The translations under genes were made by a program, and so were the position numbers. A DNA stretch of 64,000 nucleotides from Mytilus californianus (Eukaryota > Mollusca > Bivalvia > Mytilida > Mytilidae): NCBI RefSeq assembly GCF_021869535.1, contig NW_026262668.1, positions 15,422,348-15,486,347 of the forward strand. The letters are read 5' to 3'. Below, one piece after another: positions 1 through 11,800 of this stretch. The notes under the pieces are model-generated. The model made no database searches. It saw nothing but the letters and a program-made list of their open reading frames with translations, and was not told the origin of the DNA. Within the stretch, counting starts at the first letter, position 1. Each line of letters begins with the position of its first letter.

Positions 1-1921
1 TTTTGATACATTGAAAAAGAAATCGGGTAGAGACCAAATTCTTCCATACTGGTAAGGTTTGCTGCATATTTATAATTAAAAAGGGAGCTATATGACCTAA
101 AACGGACTGTTCTATTTAAAGTCAATGGTCAAATCAGTCACAGATCAAATATGTTTTCTTCTTTTCCCTATGTTTTTGTTGAGTTCGGATGTGTATTGTA
201 ATAAATTTATTTTAATGATAGATTATCTCGCTTTTACTATCATAAATAGTTACATATGAATACACCCTGTGAGGGTAGATAAATCTTGTTTTCCCGACAA
301 TTATTTCTAATTTGAGTTAAAGTTCTTGTGACTTAACGCAGCTATTTTACAATGCATCCTCTCTATGGTCATCTCGAACTTCCTTACGTTTTTATTTATT
401 TTTAACAGTTAGAATGATTTCGTTTACTTTAAAATTCTCCAGTTCAGGTGCGAATCCAGGATTTTGAAAAAAAGGGGGCGGGCTTCCAAACTAGAGAAAG
501 TTTGGAGTGGAACAGGTAAAAAGTCTGAATTAACCATAAATATAGCTCCATAAGGGGACATATGTTATAGTTTGTGTCTTTGCTTGACCCATATGGGTTA
601 AATATGCAAATAAAATTATTGTTATATTATCATTTTTGTACAAACTTTTTTAGTTACTTTAACGAGACATCAAGTGAGGGGCAAATATTTCACGCATTTT
701 CAGTGAATTTAAGATAAGAAATAAATTACTACATGTAATACTACTGTATATACATAGACTGAACACCTTTAATGCGACATCAAGATTTTTAAATGATAAT
801 GATGATTTCGGCATAATCTTTGATACTAAGTATTCAAATTAATATTATAAGAAAAGTATTTATAAAGTAGTGAAACATTATTTTTTTTAAATAAAATTAG
901 TTGGCGATATTGCTAAAATCTATATTTGGATGACTCTACTTTCAATTGATTTCAGAAATCATACATATGTGATTCTTTGTTCTGTTGAATTCTAAAAATA
1001 AATATAGTTTATAATACAATGGACACTGATATCATTTGTAAACCCGGAACTAATTCTCATGTGACAAAGATGTTTCCATCACAGGACAAATTATTCACGT
1101 TTTTAGACTTTATATTTCCGACAGTGTGCAAGTTATATAAGATTTTTCTTTTTTCTTCCTGTATTTTTCCTATGGTTTTCACCTTGATTAGTAATAAATG
1201 AATATTCAATACCCAATATGTTCATTTATTTATTCCATCTCGAAGATAAAATTTTACAATGTAAAAATCCATTGAATAAACAATGCCACGTTTACATATT
1301 TTTTGATAATATCAAAGGTCGTTTTTCATCAACTTGTTTGTATGCCACGTCGTGTCAATACTCGTAGTAAATAGTAAGCACATGACCTACTTTGTAAATA
1401 ACCTTTTTTCAATTTATCATGCTTTAATGATGACGCTATTTAAAGAGGAAAATAAGTCGGGCATGTTGCAGTGTAAAAAGTTTTTTAATGGTAAAACGAA
1501 GTCTCTATGTGAGTGGGTTTATTAGATTAAATCTGTCATGGTTAAAAAGCCTTCATAGGAATGATTAAGGGGTATGAAAAACATACAAAATGTAACAAAA
1601 AATATCTAGTAATGTATAAGAATATTAACTAGTTAAAGGAACAATACATCCCATAAAAAATAAGAAAATGCTGTGTTCACCTGTTAGGAAAGTAAAGACT
1701 AGGTGCAATGAAATTCAAACGTCGAAGAACAGACAGCACAAGGAAGGGTAAAAGAAAAATACTGTACAGAAAACTCAAGATTGGGTAACACGAAACCACG
1801 AAACGCACAAAAAATCGTTACCGGTGCGCGCTCTAGAATAGTAAATTAATTCATGATCATCTAGTGTCACCCGTCGTGATACCACTGATACACATAAATC
1901 AGACGATTTATCACATTCAGT

Positions 1922-1923
<2 letters not shown>

Positions 1924-1955
<32 letters not shown>
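1924..1955. repeat. (CT)16 microsatellite
   Basis: Uninterrupted CT dinucleotides over 32 bases. It produces an Arg-Glu run in the opposite-strand frame, which is why a spurious 102-codon frame exists here. Confidence 0.97.
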
Positions 1956-1959
<4 letters not shown>

Positions 1960-2261
1960 AAGATGCTGTATGATGGTTGTCATAACAGAAAAGTGAAATC
2001 AATTGTGTCCATTGATTGATGGGTTTGTTTACGTCCAGCGGTGATAGCATGTTTATGTGGTATGAAAATATCACATTCACCAATACGTAGAGTCTGGTGT
2101 TAACTTAGTAGCTACAAGGGAAGGAGTTCACAGAAAGATATGTTTTCCTATACTTTATCATGGAAATCTGACTCTGTGCTGTACAATTCTATATGTTATT
2201 TCTCCATTATACCAGGTGCTTGGCTATATATTAAGCCTGTTAAAGACTACCTATGACCTGA

Positions 2262-2400
2262 CCAGTGGTCGCGCCCACACCTCTCGCACACAAGGCAAGT
2301 GACCTATAGTTGCTAACTTCTACGTCATTTGATATCTGGAGGAAAGTTGTCTCATTGGCAATCATATACCATATCTTCTTATCTTTATATTTATTAGCAA
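2262..2400 (+). repeat. Dispersed mussel repeat fragment, copy 1
   Basis: Carries the landmarks gacctatagttg and gttgtctcattggcaatcat, which recur at about 56040-56140 and 60330-60425 in this window. I recognise this as a high-copy dispersed sequence of mytilid genomes. This copy is the most diverged of the three. Confidence 0.7.
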
Positions 2401-5400
2401 TCCAGCGATTGCATGTCAAGACCAATGCTAGCATTATCTGCGAAGTGAACAATCAAGATTAGAATAGCTTTTTAACCCACAGATAAATAAGCGGCTAGAG
2501 ATATGAGCATAGGGTTTTGTATTGATCAGGAGATTTTGCCGTATGTAAAGCTGCAAATTGTCCATGGCGTGATCAGTCATGCAGCAATAAAACAGAACAA
2601 ACGTATTGTTCAAGGAAACAGAGGACGCTATATGGGTCATTTTAAAAAAATGTCGAATTTTCAGTACACCTATGCTAAAATCTTTATTTTTAAAGGAAAA
2701 TGCAGTTGTAAGTGTTTAAATGAAAGTTTGTAGGATTTATGAGTCGGAACATCAATAATAAACACGATTTAGATCTATTTTGATAAGATTAAAATATATT
2801 TAAGTAAGAGTTTATTTTGCGTAATTTATGTGCGTACAGTATCAGGGTAACACATTGATTTTTTTTGTTTTTCTGATTGCCTTGGTATCTGCAAAAGGAA
2901 CTGTTTTAGAATGTTAATAATAACTCTTACAAAAAATCACAGCTTCTGTATTATTCTATGTAACATTTTTTCTACAAACTAAATTCAATCGATGTACATG
3001 AAATGCATGTCTATTCTGTTACCGCTACTAAATCAACCGTTAAATTGTTTCTCCCTATAAATATGGAACTATTCAGTGATGATTTCAAAAGCACAAAGCA
3101 TCCTAAAAATTCAACATAGCACGTTTCTTGCGTAACAGTGTAGAGAAAATAAAGTTCAAGACATTTAGTGAAAAAAATGTGTGGGTACCCTTTTGTCATG
3201 TCTGTGCTGTTACCAACATATTTATTAATTACACCAATATTATGCTTGTAAAAAGTGCAATTACGTGTTGGAAACCAAAATCACAGCAGAAAAAACATTA
3301 TTACTTCATCAAAGGGAGTAGTTATTTCACTACAGCATTCATAAATGAAGACATTTGTCTATCCTGTTACTATGGTTACTATGATTACAGTAATAGGATA
3401 GACAATATTAAACTGGACCCCTGTTTTGTACACTTATTGCTACACTAACGGAGCGCAGATTTAGATGGAATGGCGGACCAGTTTAAGACAATATTTGATA
3501 GAAACGTCTTTAAAAAGTTTATGATTACATATATTTTTACACATAATGAAAAGTTTGGTTGTTTGAACTCATTTAAGGATTACGACATTTTAATCTTCGC
3601 AATGCAGCATGTTCAAATGCATTACTGCTATCGGTAACAGGATAGAACTTAATATGGTGTTATATCGTTAACCGTTACGTTCCTGTTTCAAAAAAAAAAA
3701 ACCAAAGGCAAACCAACATGCGAGGGAATTACTTGGGTTTATTAGGAAGAGATAAAAATATGAACATTATGAATTACTATCTTAAACTTGCGCTGGTGGT
3801 GATTATTTTTGTAACCTTCGAAAGCCAATGTTTAGAGGTATTTTTCAGTACAACATGGAAAATTCAAAAATAATCTATCATTACACAGAATGAAAATATA
3901 TAGAAGTTTTTACTCTTGAAAACCATGCATCTTATTGGCTATGAAAAACAAGCTTAAAATTTTATCGAAACCCTTTCTAAATAACCCGAAATTTCTTTTG
4001 AACATGTTTCAATATATTCCTGTATGACATTATCTAGATAGCATATTTTTATATGTTGTTCCATAAGTTCTGTTTTTGTTGATTTGCTTATTAAGAGGGT
4101 TGTTTGAATTAGTAACTTTAATTCAATTTTGCAATTTCAAAATTCAACATTTTTTGAAAATGACCCATATAGACAAACTACAAAAATGGAATCTATACAA
4201 TGCACTTGTCTGTGTGCAAAAGAGTCCTTACCAAATGCAACAGATGTTTTAAATGGATGTTTAAAATAAGAAATTTTTAAAATTGATAATAGAATGTCTT
4301 GCAACATGTTAAAACTTGCCTTAGCGTAAAGTAAAGGTCAATATTTGCCGCTTTATCTATGGGACAACTCTAATTCAAGAACCAGTAAAATCTGAAAAAC
4401 AAAATAATAACTAGGGAAAACAAACACCAAGGTCTAAAGAAAACAAAAGAAACTCACACAAAGAAAGCACCTGTTCAATGAATTGTGAGTGACAAAGGTA
4501 TACGATTGATTCCTGGAAAGATTGGTATTATGTTCTCTATGTAATTCTATCCGTCTTTTAATTACCACAGGTAATGAAAATCAATATTTGATGACAGATA
4601 TAGTTAAAAGTTACAAAGATTAATTTAAAAAGATAAAGATTAAAAGTTTTTCTTTGCTGGTCTTTATAGGGATTTTGTGTCATGAATTATTCTTCATATC
4701 CTTCTTTTCAATTAAAAGTACAGGATGAAACTACATTCATCGTTGGTATACAATTTATTTGTTATCAATTGTAAAATTTTGATACATATTTTTTGAATTT
4801 CGATCAAATCGCTCAAAACTTTAGTACAGTTAATATTTTTACCTGAAAATTGTCGAACAATGTCAAAACAGGTCTTGCAAATCAAAACTGAATTGTTTCG
4901 GTGGTGTTCGCCATGGTTTTTTTTACGACGTTGGCTATTTGTATTGTCACTTTGGTGTCTTCTGTCTTTTTCTCAACTGCTTCAAGTATTTATGGCGTTT
5001 AGAGTACTTGTTTTTAACCGCTATATTGGTGAAATATTCGTATTATCTACTAGATTACTGAAAGTGAGAATGAAATGATAATTTACATATAATAACATTA
5101 TAGCTAAAGGTTAACATAGCATTGGAATACACAAATATGAGGACGACTTGGTTGGAAATAAGATCAAAATATTGACAATCCATAGCAAAATAGAGGACTG
5201 AAAAAACTTAAATATGCAATTATTCAAAAACGAAATAGACAACTTTAGATATACGAACTGTTATAGAGACCAACGTTTTCATCAACAAAAATTTTATAGT
5301 CCATGAAGAATAATCAAAATTTTAGACAAAAGTTATTGTAAAAATAAGAAATACCAATGCATTGTAAGAGGGGGACAAATTTCCACCTTTATTTGTTTCA

Positions 5401-5469
5401 CTCACAGATCAAAATCTGTGCATTGTTAACACCATCTTAGAACGACTGTGTGACAAGGTAAACCAGTGT

Positions 5470-5477
5470 GTTATAAT
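5470..5477. repeat. Candidate target-site duplication, left
   Basis: GTTATAAT lies directly outside the left inverted arm. The same eight bases in the same orientation lie outside the right arm at 45970-45977. Homology between the arms ends at or within a base or two of these boundaries. Polintons are known for 6-bp duplications; eight bases may include chance identity next to a 6-bp duplication. Confidence 0.6.
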
Positions 5478-5867
5478 ACCAGGCTGAAGCTAGCGAACAA
5501 TAACTAGCGAACAATAAGCCAGCAAACAATAAGGCGATATATCTAAAAGCCGAAAAAATGAATAAGACAGCAACGGCCGTTAAATGAAAAATATTTAAAC
5601 AGGCAGAAATTCCGTCCAAATATTGCAATTTCAACTCTATCATGAAATGGTATTTATCCCATCCATTGATAAAACAAGTCACATCTCTTTTTAGTCTAAT
5701 ATTCAGTACCACAGTAAATCTGCATCTGTCAACGGATTATTTGTAGGTGTAAAACCACCAATGCACCCACTTCCAATTAGTACGTATGTAAAAGTAGTCC
5801 TTCCCTGTAAAATACAGCACCTTTGATGTCATTGTTTAATTGAACTAAGATACACATTTGCAGAAAT
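5478..5867 (+). repeat. Terminal inverted repeat, left unique part (~390 bp)
   Basis: Starts ACCAGGCTGAAGC and is the reverse complement of about 45581-45969 with only a few mismatches. Close to the outer end are three direct copies of AGCGAACAATAA (5492-5503, 5506-5517 and the variant AGCAAACAATAA at 5521-5532), mirrored in the right arm. The inner end runs straight into the first satellite monomer at the identical position in both arms, so the arrays belong to the inverted arms. The open frame on the minus strand here (5437-5712) has a twin in the right arm and is probably an accident of the inverted repeat. Confidence 0.85.
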
Positions 5868-8800
5868 GGGGGTTGGCCTATTCCATGGCTTCTTGAGAAA
5901 AATAATGAGGGGTGTCACGGGGTATGACTATATAGGTCTTGTAGAGGAGAAACAGGCGCATCTTTTGCGCAAGGTATCGAAGGGCGCTATGTTCAAAAAT
6001 CTGAGACTAGAGCTAAAAATTTGAAAAAAATTTGTTAAAAACAGGGGAAATGGCCTATTCCATGGCTTCTAGAGAAAAATAATGAGGGGTGTCACGGGGT
6101 ATGACTATATAGGTCTTGTAGAGAAGAAACAGGCGCATCTTTTGCGCAAGGTATCGAAGGGCGCTATGTTCAAAAATCTGAAACTAGAGCTCAAAATTTG
6201 AAAAAAAAAATTGTTAAAAACAGGGGGGTTGGCCTATTCCATGGTTTCTAGAGAAAAAATAATGAGGGGTGTCACGGGGTATGACTATATAGGTCTTGTA
6301 GAGGAGAAACAGGCGCATCTTTTGCGCAAGGTATTGAAGGGCGCTATGTTCAAAAATCTGAAACTAGAGCTCAAAATTTGAAGAAAAAAAATTGTTAAAA
6401 ACAGGGGGTTGGCCTATTCAATGGCTTCTAGGGAAAAATAATGAGGGGTGTCACGGGGTATGACTATATAGGTCTTGTAGAGGAGAAACAGGCGCATCTT
6501 TTGCGCAAAGTATCGAAGGCCGCTATGTTCGAAAATCTGAAACTAGAGCTCAAAATCTGAAAAAAAATGTTAAAAACAGGAGGGTTGGCCTATTCAATGG
6601 CTTCTAAAGAAAAATAATGAGGGATGTCACGGGGTATGACAATATAGGTCTTGTAGAAGAGAAACAGGCGCATCTCTTGCGCAAGGTTTCGAAGAGCGCT
6701 ATGTTCAAAAATCTGAAACTAGAGCTCAAAATTTGAAAAAAATTGTTAAAAACAGGGGGGTTGGCCTATTCCATGGCTTCTAGAGAAAAATAATGAGGGG
6801 TGTCACGGAGTATGACTATATAGGTCTTGTAGAGGAGAAACAGGCGCATCTCTTCGGCAAGGTATCGAAGGGCGCTATGTTAAAAATCTGAATCTAGAGC
6901 TCAAAATTTGAAAAAAATTGTTAAAAACAGGGGGATTGGCCTATTCCTTGGTTCCTAGAGAAAGATAATGAGGGATGTCACGGGGTATGTCTATATAGGT
7001 CTTTGAGGAGAAACAGGCGCATCTTTTGCGCAAGGTATCGAAGGGCGCTATGTTCAAAAATCTGAAACTAGAGCTCAAAATTTGAAAAAAAAAAATGTTA
7101 AAAACAGGGGGGTTGGCCTATTCCATGGCTTCTAGAGAAAAATAATGAGGAGTTTCACGGGGTATGACTATATAGGTCTTGTAGAGGAGAAACAGGCGCA
7201 TCTTTTGCGCAAGGTATCGAAGGGCGCTATGTTCAAAAATCTGAAACTAGAGCTCAAAATTTGAAAAAAAAATGTTAAAAACAGGGGGGTTGGCCTATTC
7301 CATGGCTTCTAGAGAAAAATAATGAGGGGTGTCACGGGGTATATCTATATAGGTCTTGTAGAGGAGAAACAGGCGCATCTTTTGCGCAAGGTATCGAAGG
7401 GCGCTATGTTCAAAAATCTGAAACTAGAGCTCAAAATTTGAAAAAAAGTGTTAAAAACAGGGGATTGGCCTATTCCATGGCTTCTAGAGAAAAATAATGA
7501 GGGGTATCACGGGGTATTACTATATAGGCCTTGTAGAGGAGAAACAGGCGCATCTTTTGCGCAAGGTATTGATGGGCGCTATGTTCAAAAATCTGAAACC
7601 AGAGCTCAAAATTTGAAAAAAAATTGTTAAAAACAGAGGGGTTGGCCTATTCCATGGCTTCCACAGAAAAATAATGAGGGGTGTCACGGGGTATGACTAT
7701 ATAGGTCTTGTAGAGGAGAAACAGGCGCATCTTTTGGGCAAGGTATCGAAGGGCGCTATGTTCAAAAATCTGAAACTAGAGCTCAAAATTTGAAAAAAAA
7801 TTGTTAAAAACAGGGGGGTTGGCCTATTCCATGGCTTCTAGAGAAAAATAATGAGGGGTGTCACGGGGTATATCTATATAGGTCTTGTAGAGGAGAAACA
7901 GGCGCATCTTTTGCGCAAGGTATCGAAGGGCGCTATGTTCAAAAATCTGAAACTAGAGCTCAAAATTTGAAAAAAAGTGTTAAAAACAGGGGATTGGCCT
8001 ATTCCATGGCTTCTAGAGAAAAATAATGAGGGGTATCACGGGGTATGACTATATAGGTCTTGTAGAGGAGAAACAGGCGCATCTCTTGTGCGAGGTATCG
8101 AAGGGCGCTATGTTCAAAAATCTGAGACTAGAGCTCAAAATTTGAAAAAAAATTGTTAAAAACAGGGGGGTTGGCCTATTCCATGGTTTCTAGAGAAAAA
8201 TAATGAGGGGTGTCACGGGGTATGACTATATAGGTCTTGTAGAGGAGAAACAGGCGCATCTTTTGGGCAAGGTATCGAAGGGCGCTATGTTAAAAAATCT
8301 GAAACTAGTGCTAAAAAAATTGAAAAAAATTTGTTAAAAACAGGGGAAATGGCCTATTCCATGGCTTCTAGAGAAAAATAATGAGGGGTGTCACAGGGTT
8401 TGACTATATAAGTCTTGTAGAGGAGAAACAGGCGCATCTTTTGCGCAAGGTATCGAAGGGCGCTATGTTCAAAAATCTGAAACTAGAGCTCAAAATTTGA
8501 AAAAAAATTGTTAAAAACAGGGGGGTTGGCCTATTCCATGGTTTCTAGAGAAAAATAATGAGGGGTGTCACGGGATATGACTACATAGGTCTTGTAGAGG
8601 AGAAACAGTCGCATCTCTTGCGCAAGGTATTGAAGGGCGCTATGTTCAAAAATCTGAAACTAGAGGTCAAAATTTGAAAACAAAATTTGTTAAAAACAGG
8701 GGGTTGGCCTATTCAATGGCTTCTAGGGAAAAATAATGAGGGGTGTCACGGGGTATGACTATATAGGTCTTGTAGAAGAGAAACAAGCGCATCTTTTGCG

Positions 8801-11800
8801 CAAGGTATCGAAGGGCGCTATGTTCAAAAATCTGAAACTAGAGCTCAAAATTTGAAAAATAAATTGTTAAAAACAGGCGGTTGGCCTATTCCATGGCTTC
8901 CACAGAAAAATAATGAGGGATGTCACGGGGTATGACTATATAGTTCTTGTAGAGGAGAAACAGGCGCATCTTTTGCGCAAGGTATCGAAGGGCGCTATGT
9001 TCAAAAATCTGAAACTAGAGCTCAAAATTTGAAAAAAAATGTTAAAAACAGGAGGGTTGGCCTATTCAATGGCTTCTAAAGAAAAATAATGAGGGATGTC
9101 ACGGGGTATGACAATATAGGTCTTGTAGAAGAGAAACAGGCGCATCTCTTGCGCAAGGTTTCGAAGAGCGCTATGTTCAAAAATCTGAAACTAGAGCTCA
9201 AAATTTGAAAAAAATTGTTAAAAACAGGGGGGTTGGCTTATTCCATGGCTTCTAGAGAAAAATAATGAGGGGTGTCACGGAGTATGACTATATAGGTCTT
9301 GTAGAAGAGAAACAGGCGCATCTCTTCGGCAAGGTATCGAAGGGCGCTATGTTCAAAAATCTGAATCTAGAGCTCAAAATTTGAAAAAAATTGTTAAAAA
9401 CAGGGGGATTGGCCTATTCCTTGGTTCCTAGAGAAAGATAATGAGGGATGTCACGGGGTATGTCTATATAGGTCTTTGAGGAGAAACAGGCGCATCTTTT
9501 GCGCAAGGTATCGAAGGGCGCTATGTTCAAAAATCTGAAACTAGAGCTCAAAATTTGAAAAAAAAGTGTTAAAAACAGGGGGGTTGGCCTATTCCATGGC
9601 TTCTAGAGAAAAATAATGAGGAGTGTCACGGGGTATGACTATATAGGTCTTGTAGAGGAAAAACAGGCGCATCTTTTGCGCATGGTATCGAAGGGCGCTA
9701 TGTTCAAAAATCCGAAACTAGAGCTCAAAATTTGAAAAAAATTTGTTAAAAACAGGGGGGTTGGCCTATTCCATGGCTTCTAGAGAAAAATAATGAGGAG
9801 TGTCACGGGGTATTACTATATAGGCCTTGTAGAGGAGAAACAGGCGCATCTTTTGCGCAAGGTATTGATGGGCGCTATGTTCAAAAATCTGAAACCAGAG
9901 CTCAAAATTTGAAAAAAAAATTGTTAAAAACAGGGGGGTTGGCCTATTCCATGGCTTCTAGAGAAAAATAATGAGGGGTGTCACGGGGTATATCTATATA
10001 GGTCTTGTAGAGGAGAAACAGGCGCATCTTTTGCGCAAGGTATTGAAGGGCGCTATGTTCAAAAATCTGAAACTAGAGCTCAAAATTTGAAAAAAAGTGT
10101 TAAAAACAGGGGATTGGCCTATTCCATGGCTTCTAGAGAAAAATAATGAGGAGTATCACGGGGTATGACTATATAGGTCTTGTAGAGGAGAAACAGGCGC
10201 ATCTCTTGTGCGAGGTATCGAAGGGCGCTATGTTCAAAAATCTGAAACTAGAGCTCAAAATTTGAAAAAAAAATTGTTAAAAACAGGGGGGTTGGCCTAT
10301 TCCATGGTTTCTAGAGAAAAATAATGAGGGGTGTCACGGGGTATGACTATATAGGTCTTGTAGAGGAGAAACAGGCGCATCTTTTGCGCAAGGTATCGAA
10401 GGGCGCTATGTTAAAAAATCTGAAACTAGTGCTCAAAAAATTGAAAAAAAATTGTTAAAAACAGGGGAAATGGCCTATTCCATGGCTTCTAGAGAAAAAT
10501 AATGAGGGGTGTCACAGGGTTTGACTATATAAGTCTTGTAGAAGAGAAACAGGCGCATCTTTTGCGCAAGGTATCGAAGGGCGCTATTTTCAAAAATCTG
10601 AAACTAGAGGTCAAAATTTGAAAAAAAATTGTTAAAAACAGGGGGGTTGGCCTATTCCATGGTTTCTAGAGAAAAATAATGAGGGGTGTCACGGGGTATG
10701 ACTACATAGGTCTTGTAGAGGAGAAACAGGCGCATCTTTTGCGCAAGGTATTGAAGGGCGCTATGTTCAAAAATCTGAAACTAGAGGTCAAAATTTGAAG
10801 AAAAAAAATTGTTAAAAACAGGGGGTTTGCCTATTCAATGGCTTCTAGGGAAAAATAATGAGGGGTGTCACGGGGTATGACTATATAGGTCTTGTAGAAG
10901 AGAAACAAGCGCATCTTATGCGCAAGGTATCGAAGGGCGCTATGTTCAAAAATCTGAAACTAGAGCTCAAAATTTGAAAAATAAATTGTTAAAAACAGGC
11001 GGTTGGCCTATTCCATGGCTTCCACAGAAAAATAATGAGGGATGTCACGGGGTATGACTATGTAGGTCTTGTAGAGGAGAAACAGGCGCATCTTTTGCGC
11101 AAGGTATCGAAGGGCGCTATGTTAAAAAATCTGAAACTAGTGCTCAAAAAATTAAAAAAAAAATGGTTAAAAACAGGGGAAATGGCCTATTCCATGGCTT
11201 CTAGAGAAAAATAATGAGGGGTGTCACAGGGTTTGACTATATAAGTCTTGTAGAGGAGAAACAGGCGCATCTTTTGCGCAAGGTATCGAAGGGCGCTATG
11301 TTCAAAAATCTGAAACTAGAGCTCAAAATTTGAAAAAAAATTGTTAAAAACAGGGGGGTTGGCCTATTCCATGGTTTCTAGAGAAAAATAATCAGGGGTG
11401 TCACGGGGTATGACTACATAGGTCTTGTAGAGGAGAAACAGGCGCATCTTTTGCGCAAGGTATTGAAGGGCGCTATGTTCAAAAATCTGAAACTAGAGGT
11501 CAAAATTTGAAGAAAAAAAATTGTTAAAAACAGGGGGTTGGCCTATTCAATGGCTTCTAGGGAAAAATAATGAGGGGTGTCACGGGGTATGACTATATAG
11601 GTCTTGTAGAAGAGAAACAAGCGCATCTTTTGCGCAAGGTATCGAAGGGCGCTATGTTCAAAAATCTGAAACTAGAGCTCAAAATTTGAAAAATAAATTG
11701 TTAAAAACAGGCGGTTGGCCTATTCCATGGCTTCCACAGAAAAATAATGAGGGATGTCACGGGGTATGACTATATAGGTCTTGTAGAGGAGAAACAGGCG

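Larger units (their letters stand above)
1..5469. other. Left host flank, no gene recognised
   Basis: AT-rich DNA with no open frame longer than about 106 codons and no protein family I recognise. It holds a CT microsatellite and a mussel dispersed-repeat fragment (listed separately). A stretch near 446-490 (aggtgcgaatccaggat followed by a G-rich run) resembles the end of a common molluscan dispersed repeat that also appears inverted near 53045-53065, but the match is short. I see nothing else to annotate. Confidence 0.7.

Noticed and set aside
1775..2083. 102-codon minus-strand ORF with an Arg-Glu run
   Set aside because: Produced by the (CT)n microsatellite.
5437..5712. 91-codon hydrophobic minus-strand ORF with a near-identical twin at 45734-45976
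   Set aside because: The twin exists because both lie in the inverted terminal repeat; the frame includes translated AGCGAACAATAA repeats and runs past the element end on the left. No start module or family.
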